This document shows, in pieces, positions 17,006-24,314 of a stretch of DNA of 64,000 nt. Source of the DNA: Lysobacteraceae bacterium (GTDB taxonomy: Bacteria; Pseudomonadota; Gammaproteobacteria; Xanthomonadales; Rhodanobacteraceae); NCBI GenBank assembly GCA_021372495.1, contig JAJFUF010000016.1, positions 30,204 through 94,203 on the forward strand. The letters are read 5' to 3'. Position numbers and translations under genes: made by a program. Position 1 is the stretch's first letter, and every line of letters starts with the position of its first letter. A model generated the notes under the pieces. The model had not been told where the DNA came from and did not search any database. It was given only the letters and a program-made list of their open reading frames with translations.

Positions 17006-17521
17006 ATGGCCTCGAGACTCGGGCCCGCCGATGCGCCCGTGCGAGCGCGGCGCGTCCTCGCCCGCGCGGCGGCGGCACTGCTCGCGGTGGCGGGCGCCGC
17101 CCACGCCGCGCACGTCGAGGTTTCGGTCGGCCGCAGCCTGACGCTGCAGCACCGCTGGACCGACGCCGCCTTCGTCGAATGCGTCGGCGACGCGCAGCCC
17201 GTCTGGAAGCTGGCGTGGGCGCCGGCGTTCGCGCTGGGACGCGTTGCCGCGCGGCCGGATACCGCCACCGATCGGCTCGACCGCGACGTGTGGCTCGGCG
17301 CCGCCGGCGCGCGCGTGTACCTGTGGCGCGACCTCTACGCCGGCTTCCAGCTTGCCGCCACCGCCGGCCGCACCGACGCGCTCAGCACGCCGTACGAGTT
17401 CGTCAGCAGCCTCGGCTGGCAGGGCCGCCACTGGCAGGTGCTGGCGCGGCACATCTCCAACGGCGACTTCCACAAGCCCAACCACGGCGAGACCGTGCTG
17501 CTGGCGGGCGTGGCGTTCTGA
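17006..17521 (+). CDS. acyloxyacyl hydrolase / lipid A 3-O-deacylase, PagL-like
   Basis: A 171-residue outer-membrane beta-barrel candidate with an N-terminal signal (AAAALLAVAGAAHAAHVE). Alternating beta-strands follow, ending with the active-site strand HISNGDFHKPNHGE. His149 and Ser151 match the PagL His-Ser pair. The catalytic Glu of P. aeruginosa PagL lies 12 residues after Ser; here Glu162 is 11 after, so that residue is shifted. PagL removes the 3-linked acyl chain from lipid A. ATG 17006 is 6 bases after GGAGG (16995-16999); the adjacent ATG at 17003 is too close to it. Confidence 0.75.
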   Translation: MASRLGPADAPVRARRVLARAAAALLAVAGAAHAAHVEVSVGRSLTLQHRWTDAAFVECVGDAQPVWKLAWAPAFALGRVAARPDTATDRLDRDVWLGAAGARVYLWRDLYAGFQLAATAGRTDALSTPYEFVSSLGWQGRHWQVLARHISNGDFHKPNHGETVLLAGVAF

Positions 17522-17998
17522 ACGGCGTACAACGGCGCGGCGCGGCCGTCCACGGGCCGTTGCCGCCTCCGCCGGACGCGCCCATACTGGCAACCTTCAT
17601 GCAGGACTCCACGGCCCGGAATCCGGGTCAGGCAGGAGGTCTCGTATGGGCGCCCGCCGCCGCGGTCCCGTGGTCGGCAACGGCGCGTCGGCCCGAGCCG
17701 GCGCGACGGGCGGGGCGCGCGGCGCGCCGCGCCATCTTCGCGGCGCCGTCCGGCGCCATCGCGTTCCTGCGAACGCTTTCCGCAGCCCGCATCCATGCTT
17801 CCCCGCAGCGCCGGCGATGGCGGCATCGCCGCGGCCGGCGCTTGCGCGCGATCGGCGCGGCGCGGGGCGTTCGCGCTATCGAATCAGGGAGAGTACGCAC
17901 GCCGCCGCAGTGCCGTCGGCTGCGCCCCGCGGCGCCGGCAGCGTGGCTCGCAGGCAGGAGGCCAGGCTGGTTCGTCACAACCGTGTACGGAGGCAGGT
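17522..17998 (+). other. gene-poor leader region with one questionable open frame
   Basis: These 477 bases hold no recognisable protein family. A CATACT -10-like hexamer is near 17583 and a short hairpin CCCGGAATCCGGG near 17615. A strong ribosome site (AGGAGGT) at 17635-17641 precedes an ATG at 17646. The stretch could be a long 5' leader of the gene at 17999. Confidence 0.4.
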
Positions 17999-18002
17999 AT
18001 GA
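17646..18002 (+). CDS. questionable 118-residue basic protein
   Basis: An open frame starting 4 bases after AGGAGGT and ending with TGA in a 4-base ATGA overlap with the next gene (17999-18002), the usual sign of translational coupling. The product is Arg/Ala/Gly-rich and low in complexity (MGARRRGPVVGNGAS...), with no family likeness, and its second half uses codons unlike neighbouring genes (AGG, CGA, ATC, GTA). It could be a leader peptide frame, a decayed gene or chance. I lean to chance or a leader. Confidence 0.2.
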   Translation: MGARRRGPVVGNGASARAGATGGARGAPRHLRGAVRRHRVPANAFRSPHPCFPAAPAMAASPRPALARDRRGAGRSRYRIRESTHAAAVPSAAPRGAGSVARRQEARLVRHNRVRRQV

Positions 18003-18565
18003 ACACGACACGCTTGATCGGCCGTTATTCCATCGTCGCCCTCGCGCTGGTGCTGACAGCGGGCGTGCAGGCGGCCGGGAAGAAGGCCATGACCGACGCC
18101 GAACAGATCGCCAGCGCCATGCGCGCCGCGCCCGCGCGCGTCGCCAAGGGCGCCACCATCGTGGCGATGGACGCCGCCGGCAAGATGCGCACGCTGCGCG
18201 AGGGCCACAACGGCTTCACCTGCATGGCCGACAACCCGGCGACGCCCGGCCCGGACCCGATGTGCATGGACAAGAACGCGATGGAATGGGTCAACGCCTG
18301 GGTCGCGCACCAGCCGCCGCCGGCCGGCAAGATCGGCTTCATGTACATGCTGGAAGGCGGCACCGACGCCAGCAACACCGATCCCTACGCAACCGCGCCG
18401 ACCGCCAGCAACCACTGGATCAAGACCGGGCCGCACGTGATGGTGGTCGGCGCCGACGCCAGCTTCTACGACCAGTACCCCAAGAGCGCCGAGCCCGACA
18501 CGCACGCCCCGTACGTGATGTGGGCGGGCACGCCGTACCAGCACCTGATGGCGCCGGTGAAGTAG
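17999..18565 (+). CDS. small exported protein of unknown function
   Basis: A 188-residue protein with signal peptide MNTTRLIGRYSIVALALVLT / AGVQAA. The mature part contains EQIASAMRAAPARVAKGATI, GHNGFTCMADNP with a Cys, DPMCMDKNAMEWVNAWVAHQ, then GKIGFMYMLEGGTDASNTDP and HVMVVGADASFYDQYPK. I have seen similar sequences as conserved exported hypotheticals in several phyla, but no function is known. GGAGG at 17990-17994 precedes the ATG at 17999. The two Cys residues could form a disulfide. Confidence 0.8.
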   Translation: MNTTRLIGRYSIVALALVLTAGVQAAGKKAMTDAEQIASAMRAAPARVAKGATIVAMDAAGKMRTLREGHNGFTCMADNPATPGPDPMCMDKNAMEWVNAWVAHQPPPAGKIGFMYMLEGGTDASNTDPYATAPTASNHWIKTGPHVMVVGADASFYDQYPKSAEPDTHAPYVMWAGTPYQHLMAPVK

Positions 18566-18654
18566 GCGCGCACGCGCGCGACGGCGCGGAGACGGCGGCG
18601 ATCGCTGCGTCGCGATGACCGCCGTTTCCCTGCTTTGCTTTTCCCTCTCTCCGC

Positions 18655-18664
18655 GGGGGGGGGG
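18655..18664 (+). repeat. G10 homopolymer
   Basis: A run of ten G between the exported gene and the efflux operon. It lies in no gene and at no start site, so a phase-variation role is unlikely. Confidence 0.5.
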
Positions 18665-18728
18665 AACGCGCGCAGCGCGCACTTTAGCCTTTGCCGAAAC
18701 GAAGGGCGGCCGTCCTGCGGACGGCACC

Positions 18729-18766
18729 CCCTCACCCCAACCCTCTCCCCGCCGGGGAGAGGGAGC
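18729..18766. repeat. dispersed palindromic repeat (CCCTCACCCCAACCC...GGGAGC type)
   Basis: CCCCTCACCCCAACCC followed by an 11-bp perfect stem, CCCTCTCCCCG (18741-18751) and CGGGGAGAGGG (18753-18763), then GGGAGC-type flank. Sequences of this kind recur between genes in many proteobacteria. A related copy is at 46950-46998 with the same outer bases but a different palindrome. Located just past the stop of emrB, it could act as a factor-independent 3' end. Confidence 0.65.
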
Positions 18767-18823
18767 AAGCGCGCTGCATCGCCGATGCGCGCAGCGCGCC
18801 CGTCGCGATGCGAGCGGGCGTCC

Positions 18824-20356
18824 TCAGTGCCCGCCGCTCGCCGCGGGCCCCGCCTTCGGCGCGAACGGCGGCTTGGCCAGCCACACCACCAGCAGCAGGC
18901 CGACGAAGATCCAGCCGAGCGCGTGGAACACCTCGTTGAAGCCGATCTGGTAGCCCTGCTGGGTGATCGCCTGGTCCAGCAGCAGCGCCGCGCGCGTCGG
19001 GTCGCTGCCGCCCAGCGCGGCCATCGCCTGCCGGGTGCCGGGATCGAACGCGGTGATGTGCTCGGCGAGCTGGGCGTGGTGCGCGATCGCGCGGTGCTCC
19101 CACAGCAGGGTGGTGATCGAGGCGGAGAAGCTGCCGGCCAGCGTGCGCAGGAAGGTGGCGAGGCCGGAGCCGGCAGCGATCTCGCGCGGCGCCAGGTCGG
19201 ACAGCAGGATGGTCAGCACCGGCATGAAGAAGAACGCCACGCCCAGGCCCTGCAGCAACTGCACCAGCGCGACGCGCCCGAAGTCGACGTCGAGGTTGAA
19301 GCCGGCGCGCATGAAGCAGGTCGCGCCCATCACCACGAACGCGAAGGCGGCCAGCCAGCGCAGGTCGAAGCGTGTCGCGTAGCGGCCGATGAACGGGGTC
19401 AGGATCACCGGCAGGATGCCCAGCGGCGCGCTGGCGTAGCCGGCCCAGGTGGCGGTGTAGCCGAGCTGGCGCTGCAGCCACAGCGGCACCAGCAGCGCGA
19501 TCGAGAAGAACGCGGCGTAGGCCAGCACCAGCGCCAGCGTGCCGGCGGCGAAGTTGCGGTGGCGGAACAGCCTGAGATCGACGATCGGATCCTTGTCGGT
19601 CAGCTCCCAGATCAGGAACAGCGCCAGCGCGATCACCGAGACGATCGAGGCGACCACGATGAACGGCGAGTTGAACCAGTCCTCGTCGTTGCCCTTGTCG
19701 AGCACGATCTGCAGCGCGCCGACGCCGATCACCAGCGTGGCCAGGCCGACGTAATCCATCTTCGGCCGCTCGGTCTGTTCCTGCTTGCCGCGCAACTGCG
19801 CGGCGATCACCGTGCTGGCGAAGATGCCGATCGGCACGTTGATGAAGAAGATCCACGGCCAGTTGTAGTTGTCGGTGATCCAGCCGCCGAGGATCGGGCC
19901 GACGATCGGCGCCACCACGGTGACCATCGCCAGCAGCGCCAGCGCGTGGCCGCGCTTGTGCGCGGGGTAGACCGAGATCAGCAACGCCTGCGTGATCGGG
20001 TACATCGGCCCGGCCACCGCGCCCTGCAGCGCGCGGAAGCCGACCAGCATGCCCATGCTCTGCGCGATGCCGCACAGGAACGAGGCCAGCGAGAACAGCA
20101 GCGTGGCCAGCACGAACAGGCGCACCTCGCCGAAGCGGCGGGTCAGCCAGCCGGTCAGCGGCAGCGCGATGCCGTTGGCGACGGCGAAGGAGGTGATCAC
20201 CCAGGTGCTCTGCTGCGCGCTGACACCGAGGTTGCCGGCGATGGTCGGCAGCGAGACGTTGGCGATGGTCAGGTCCAGCACCTGCATGAACGTCGCCAGC
20301 GACAGGCCGATCGTGGTCAGCGCCAGGTTGGGCGGACGGAATTCGGGGGCGCTCAT
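18824..20356 (-). CDS. emrB: DHA2 family MFS multidrug efflux transporter (EmrB-like)
   Basis: A 510-residue inner-membrane proton antiporter with 14 predicted helices. Family motifs include LDLTIANVSLPTIAGNLG (motif D1 region), WVITSFAVANGIALPLTGWL, RFGEVRLF (motif A), LLGFRALQGAVAGP-like (motif B/C area; here GFRALQGAVAGPMYP), and GPILGGWITDNYNWPWIFFI, the DHA2 hallmark. It exports hydrophobic toxic compounds together with EmrA and an outer-membrane channel, all encoded just upstream. The gap to emrA is 97 bp. The whole operon is probably repressed by the MarR protein encoded first. Confidence 0.95.
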   Translation of the reverse strand: MSAPEFRPPNLALTTIGLSLATFMQVLDLTIANVSLPTIAGNLGVSAQQSTWVITSFAVANGIALPLTGWLTRRFGEVRLFVLATLLFSLASFLCGIAQSMGMLVGFRALQGAVAGPMYPITQALLISVYPAHKRGHALALLAMVTVVAPIVGPILGGWITDNYNWPWIFFINVPIGIFASTVIAAQLRGKQEQTERPKMDYVGLATLVIGVGALQIVLDKGNDEDWFNSPFIVVASIVSVIALALFLIWELTDKDPIVDLRLFRHRNFAAGTLALVLAYAAFFSIALLVPLWLQRQLGYTATWAGYASAPLGILPVILTPFIGRYATRFDLRWLAAFAFVVMGATCFMRAGFNLDVDFGRVALVQLLQGLGVAFFFMPVLTILLSDLAPREIAAGSGLATFLRTLAGSFSASITTLLWEHRAIAHHAQLAEHITAFDPGTRQAMAALGGSDPTRAALLLDQAITQQGYQIGFNEVFHALGWIFVGLLLVVWLAKPPFAPKAGPAASGGH

Positions 20357-20453
20357 CGTCGCGTCGGGGCCTGGTCGGATTGCGGGATGGATGCGGGGAG
20401 CCGGGCCGCGCGGCGTCGCCGCGGGCGGCCGGCATGCGGCGGCGCCGCGCCGC

Positions 20454-21659
20454 TCAGTCGCGCCGGGCCACGCGGCGGCCGGTATCCGCGTTGGCGTGGA
20501 CGATGGCGCGGATCAGCGCGTCGGCCTCGCCGTCGTGGCGGTCGTAGACGTCGGTGCTGAACGCCGGCTGCTGCGGCGGGCGCTGCGCCAGCATCGGGCC
20601 GGACCGGTCGTGCAGGCCGACGTCGACGTCCATCGACAGGCCGATGCGCAGCGGATGCTTCTGCAGTTCGCGCGGATCGAGCGCGATGCGCACCGGCACG
20701 CGCTGCACGATCTTGATCCAGTTGCCGGTGGCGTTCTGCGCCGGCAGCAGCGCGAACGCGCTGCCGGTGCCGACGCCGAGGCTCTCGACCTTGCCGTGGA
20801 AAGCGACGCCGTCGCCGTACAGGTCGGAGCGCAGCGTCACCGGCTGGCCGATGCGCATGTGCTCGAGCTGGGTTTCCTTGAAGTTGGCGTCGACCCAGAC
20901 CTGCTGCAGCGGAATCACCGCCATCAGCGCGGCGCCCGGCTGCACGCGCTGGCCGACCTGCACGGTGCGCTTGGCGACATAGCCGCTGACCGGCGCGATC
21001 AGGGTGGTGCGCACGGAGTCGAGGTAGGCGCGGCGCAGCGCGGCGGCGGCGGCCTGCACCTCGGGATGCGAGGCGATCACGGTGTCGTCGACCAGCGCCC
21101 TGCTGGCGCCCAACTGCTGCTGCGAGGCGGCCAGCGCGCTCTGCGCCGCGGCCAGCGCGTCGCGCGCGTGCGCCAGCTCCTCGGCGGAGATCGCGCCGCT
21201 CCGGGCCAGGCCCTCGCGGCGCGCGTAGTCGGCGCGCGCCTTGTCCAGCGCGACCTGCCTGGCGGCGACGTCGGCCTCGCCGCCGCTGACGTTGCTGTAC
21301 AGGCCGCGCACCTGGCGCACGGTGCGCGCCAGGTTGGCCCTGGCCTGCTCCAGCGCCACGTTCACGTCGCTGGGATCGAGCCTGACCAGCACCTGGCCCT
21401 TGGTCACCCGGTCGCCGTCGTCGGCGCCGATGCTGACCACGGTGCCGGCGATCTGCGGCGTGATCTGCACCACGTTGCCCTGCACGTAGGCGTCGTCGGT
21501 GGTTTCGTTCCAGCGCCCGACGATGAGGTACCACAGGCCGCTGCCGACCGCGGCGAGCACGACGACGGCCAGCAGCAGGCGCAGCAGGAAGCGGCGGCGG
21601 CCGTTGCCGGGCGCGGCGGCGGGAGCGGCATCGTTCTTGGCGTAGTTTTCGGTGGTCAT
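20454..21659 (-). CDS. emrA: HlyD family efflux periplasmic adaptor (EmrA-like)
   Basis: A 401-residue membrane fusion protein. It has a cytoplasmic N-terminus, one transmembrane helix (LLRLLLAVVVLAAVGSGLWYL), the first half of the biotinyl/lipoyl domain (TTDDAYVQGNVVQITPQIAGTV), a long coiled-coil hairpin (about residues 85-190, VALEQARANLARTVRQV, then DALAAAQSALAASQQQLGAS), and the beta-barrel (LIAPVSGYVAKRTVQVGQRV, MAVIPLQQVWVDANFKETQL). It bridges EmrB to the outer-membrane factor. Its start is 10 bp after the OMF stop, so they are co-transcribed. Confidence 0.95.
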   Translation of the reverse strand: MTTENYAKNDAAPAAAPGNGRRRFLLRLLLAVVVLAAVGSGLWYLIVGRWNETTDDAYVQGNVVQITPQIAGTVVSIGADDGDRVTKGQVLVRLDPSDVNVALEQARANLARTVRQVRGLYSNVSGGEADVAARQVALDKARADYARREGLARSGAISAEELAHARDALAAAQSALAASQQQLGASRALVDDTVIASHPEVQAAAAALRRAYLDSVRTTLIAPVSGYVAKRTVQVGQRVQPGAALMAVIPLQQVWVDANFKETQLEHMRIGQPVTLRSDLYGDGVAFHGKVESLGVGTGSAFALLPAQNATGNWIKIVQRVPVRIALDPRELQKHPLRIGLSMDVDVGLHDRSGPMLAQRPPQQPAFSTDVYDRHDGEADALIRAIVHANADTGRRVARRD

Positions 21660-21669
21660 GGGGTGCGTC

Positions 21670-23139
21670 TCAGGGAGTCGGCGCCGGCGCGGCGGTGCGC
21701 GCGGCGATCGGGTCGGGGGCGTCGGCGGCGGCGCGGAAGCCGCCGCCGAGCGCTTCGATCAACTGCACGGAAGCGTCGAGGCGCGCGCTGCGCAGCGTCG
21801 CCATCTGCTGCTCGGCGCCGATCAGCGGCTGCTGCACGGTCAGCACTTCGAGGTAGCTGCCGACGCCGGCGCGATAGCGCTGCATGGCGAGGTCGAAGGC
21901 GCCGCGCTCGCTGTCCAGCGTCTGTCGCTGCGCGTCGACCTGGACGTCCAGCGCGCGCAACGCGGCGACGCCGTCGGCGACGTCGCGCAGCGCGTTCACC
22001 AGGATCTGGTTGTACTGCGCAACCGCCAGGTCGTACTGCGCGTCGCTGCCGGCGAGGTTGGCGCGCAGGCGGCCGCCGTCGAACAGCGGCAGCGACAGCG
22101 CCGGCGCGAACTGGTAGTAGCGGCTCGGCGCGGTCAGCAGGCCGTCGGTGCCGAGCGCGGCGAAACCGACCGCGGCGGCGAGGTTGAGATTCGGATAGAA
22201 CGCGGCCTTGGCGGTCTTGATGCGCTTGCCCGCGGCTTGCACGCGCCAGCGCGCGGCGACCACGTCGGGACGGCGGCCGAGCAGTTCCGCCGGCACGCTG
22301 GACGGCAGCGCCAGTGCGGCGGGCGCGAGCGGCCGGGGGCGTTCGATCGCGAGTCCGCGGTCGGGGCCGCGGCCGAGCAGCGCGGCCAGCGCGGCGCGCG
22401 CCGTGTCGATGTCCTGCTGCGCCGCGGCCTGGCGCTGCTCGGCGGCGGGCACGGCGGCCTCGGCCTGTTTCAGCTGCAACTGGTTGTCGATGCCGGCCTG
22501 CACGCGCTGGCGGGTCAGCTCGAGCGTGTGCTCGGCACGCGTGCGCTCGTCGCGGGCGAGGTCCAGCCGTTCGTAGCCGTTGGCCAGCGCGAGATAGGTG
22601 CGGGCGATGTCGGCGGACAGGGTCAGTCGCGCGGCCCGCGCGTCCACCTCGGCGGCGCGCGCTTCGCCCAGCGCCGCTTCCCACGCCGCGCGCTTGCCGC
22701 CCCACAGGTCGAAGCCGTAGGCGAACTTCAGCGACAGCGTGTTCAGCGCACTGTAGTGCCCGCCCATCGGCGGTTCGAGCACCGTCTGCGGGATGCGGAT
22801 GCCGGAGGAGCCGGCGTTCGCGGTCACCTCCGGCTTGCGCGCGGCATCGGCGGCGCCGGCGTCGGCCTGCGCCAGGCGCACGCGCGCGTCGGCGGCGGCG
22901 AGGCCGGGGTTGCCGGCCAGCGCCTCGTCGATCAGCGCGTCGAGCTGCGCGTCGCCGAGCGCGCGCCACCAGTCGGTCGCGGGCCAGTCGGCGCGCAGCG
23001 GCGCGCCGGCCAGACTGCGTTCGGCGTGCAGTTGCGCCGGATCGAGCGCGGTGCCGGACGGCTGCAGGCCGCGCGTGCTGGCGCAGCCGGCGAGCGTCAC
23101 GGCCAGGCCGAGCGTCAAGGCAGAGGTAAGCGAACGCAT
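21670..23139 (-). CDS. NodT/OprM-type outer membrane efflux lipoprotein
   Basis: A 489-residue outer-membrane factor with lipoprotein signal (MRSLTSALTLGLAVTLAGC; Cys19). The two-fold repeated OEP domain of alpha-helical barrel proteins is visible: DAQLDALIDEALAGNPGLAA, ADARVRLAQADAG, then in the second half FGVDL-like motifs, PSRYYQFAPALSLPLFDGGR, and the closing repeat LEVLTVQQPLIGAEQQMATL. It forms the trimeric exit duct for EmrAB. MRSLTS at 23139 is chosen because it yields the lipobox; upstream codons overlap the MarR stop region. Confidence 0.94.
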   Translation of the reverse strand: MRSLTSALTLGLAVTLAGCASTRGLQPSGTALDPAQLHAERSLAGAPLRADWPATDWWRALGDAQLDALIDEALAGNPGLAAADARVRLAQADAGAADAARKPEVTANAGSSGIRIPQTVLEPPMGGHYSALNTLSLKFAYGFDLWGGKRAAWEAALGEARAAEVDARAARLTLSADIARTYLALANGYERLDLARDERTRAEHTLELTRQRVQAGIDNQLQLKQAEAAVPAAEQRQAAAQQDIDTARAALAALLGRGPDRGLAIERPRPLAPAALALPSSVPAELLGRRPDVVAARWRVQAAGKRIKTAKAAFYPNLNLAAAVGFAALGTDGLLTAPSRYYQFAPALSLPLFDGGRLRANLAGSDAQYDLAVAQYNQILVNALRDVADGVAALRALDVQVDAQRQTLDSERGAFDLAMQRYRAGVGSYLEVLTVQQPLIGAEQQMATLRSARLDASVQLIEALGGGFRAAADAPDPIAARTAAPAPTP

Positions 23140-23170
23140 GATGGTTGCCCGAACAGTAGTTGCCGTGGCC

Positions 23171-23629
23171 TCAATGGCCGTCGCGCAGGGCGGTGAGGAT
23201 GCCGTCCAGCATCGCTTGCAGTCGGTCGCGTTCCGTCGCAGCGAGGTTGCGCGTGGCCCGGGCGAGCGCGCGCTCGCCGCAGGCATGGATGTCGGTCCAC
23301 AGCGCCTGGCCGGCTTCGGTCAGGGCGATGCGCAGCGCGCGGCGGTCCTGCTCGTGCGGCTGCCGGCGCAGGTAGCCCTTGGCTTCGAGCCGATCGAGCA
23401 GGCGCGTGGTGGCGCCGGCATCGAGGTTGATCATGCGCGCCAGCTCGCCGGCGGCCATCGGGCCGTGCGCGGCCAGCTTCTTCAGCGCCAGGTACTGGCT
23501 GAAGTTCATTTCGAAGCCGTGCGCCGCCAGTTCGCGCTCCAGGTTGCCGATCAGCTCATTGCGCACCCGGCAGAGCAGCGCGCCGAGGTTGCTGTCGGAG
23601 AGCGGTGTGGGCATGGGGGAGGAATCCAT
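23171..23629 (-). CDS. MarR family transcriptional regulator of the efflux operon
   Basis: A roughly 152-residue winged-helix repressor with LLCRVRNELIGNLERELAAHG, the HTH region LARMINLDAGATTRLLDRLEA, and the wing KGYLRRQPHEQDRRALRIALTE. It is the first gene of a marR-OMF-emrA-emrB operon. Upstream is a consensus -10 (TATAAT) overlapped by a perfect 6-6-6 palindrome at 23655-23672, implying autorepression relieved by an inducer. Three in-frame ATGs exist (23638, 23629, 23614) without a clear ribosome site. The 5' leader would be very short, so the exact start is uncertain. Confidence 0.92.
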   Translation of the reverse strand: MDSSPMPTPLSDSNLGALLCRVRNELIGNLERELAAHGFEMNFSQYLALKKLAAHGPMAAGELARMINLDAGATTRLLDRLEAKGYLRRQPHEQDRRALRIALTEAGQALWTDIHACGERALARATRNLAATERDRLQAMLDGILTALRDGH

Positions 23630-23650
23630 GCCGCGCATTCTATGGACTGG

Positions 23651-23656
23651 ATTATA
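23651..23656 (-). promoter_or_regulatory. -10 element TATAAT of the marR-emr operon
   Basis: Consensus TATAAT on the minus strand, 22 bases before the 23629 start. The -35 region (GGTGAA at 17-bp spacing) is poor. It lies at one edge of the palindromic operator, so repressor binding would block polymerase. Confidence 0.6.
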
Positions 23657-23672
23657 GTTGTCAAGGCAACTA
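23655..23672. promoter_or_regulatory. MarR operator palindrome TAGTTG-N6-CAACTA
   Basis: A perfect inverted repeat TAGTTG TCAAGG CAACTA, 18 bp long, typical in size and AT-rich half-sites for MarR dimers. It overlaps the -10 of the marR-emr operon and lies in an otherwise AT-rich 40-bp island. I infer autoregulation by the adjacent MarR. Confidence 0.7.
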
Positions 23673-23679
23673 ATTCACC

Positions 23680-23707
23680 AAAAAAGAGCCCCGGCGAACC
23701 GGGGCTC
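23680..23707 (-). terminator. Rho-independent terminator after the second marR gene
   Basis: Minus-strand stem GAGCCCCGG-TTCG-CCGGGGCTC (23686-23707) followed by six T (23680-23685). It ends transcription from the gene at 23730-24176 and insulates it from the emr operon promoter immediately downstream. Confidence 0.9.
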
Positions 23708-23729
23708 TCGGAGGGCGCCGCGCCCGCGC

Positions 23730-24176
23730 TCAGGCGGCGCTGCGCAGGTGACCCAGGAAACGGCCCAGCGCGCCGTTCAACTGGACGATCTCGTCGTCGC
23801 TGGCCCCTTCCACGCAGCGCTTCAGGGCATGGTCGCCACGCGCCTGGGCGCGGTCGAGCAGGGCGCGGCCGCTGTCGGTCAGCGCGTAGCGGGACGTGCG
23901 CGTGCCGTCGAGCCGGCGCAGGTGGCCCTGGCGCTCGAGCCGGCCGCAGGTGCGCTTGAGCACGTCGCGGTCCTGGCGCAGCGCGGCGGCAAGCTCGGCG
24001 ACCGTCATCGGACCCTGCGTCTCGAGGCGCTTGAGGCCGACGTACACGATGTAGCTCTCGACACCGACCTCGGCGAGCTCGCGCTCGACGCGGCCGAGCA
24101 TCTCGCTGCGGACTTGGGAAACCAGGACGACCAGATCGTGTTCGGCCGAACGGGGCATGGCGTGTTGCGTGGTCAT
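23730..24176 (-). CDS. MarR family transcriptional regulator (second copy)
   Basis: A 148-residue winged-helix regulator with LVVLVSQVRSEMLGRVEREL, the HTH segment LAAALRQDRDVLKRTCGRLERQ and wing GHLRRLDGTRTSRYALTD. It differs clearly from the MarR at 23171 (different recognition helix), so it is not a recent duplicate. It is transcribed alone: a terminator follows it and a TTGACA lies at 24231-24236 upstream. MTTQHAMPRS at 24176 is the chosen start; GAGGAAGC lies 8 bases before it. Target genes are unknown. Confidence 0.9.
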   Translation of the reverse strand: MTTQHAMPRSAEHDLVVLVSQVRSEMLGRVERELAEVGVESYIVYVGLKRLETQGPMTVAELAAALRQDRDVLKRTCGRLERQGHLRRLDGTRTSRYALTDSGRALLDRAQARGDHALKRCVEGASDDEIVQLNGALGRFLGHLRSAA

Positions 24177-24230
24177 GGGTGCTTCCTCAGGGATGGACAG
24201 CGCGCCTTGGCTAAACCAGTTTGTTGGGGC

Positions 24231-24236
24231 TGTCAA
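24231..24236 (-). promoter_or_regulatory. -35 element TTGACA of the second marR gene
   Basis: Consensus TTGACA on the minus strand, 55 bases before the ATG. The -10 is weak (TTAGCC or TAGCCA at 16-17 bp). The sequence between, AACAAACTGGTTTAG, contains a short AAAC/GTTT inverted repeat that could be an operator half-site pair. Confidence 0.4.
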
Positions 24237-24314
24237 GCAACGACCGGCGGGAGAGGAAAGCGCACGCCGGACCCGCAGGGGCGCGCCGGTGCCGCACGCG
24301 GCACCGGCACCCGC

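Noticed and set aside
18655..18664. G10 tract as a phase-variation switch
   Set aside because: It lies about 90 bases past the stop of one gene and beyond the end of another, not in a promoter or coding frame.
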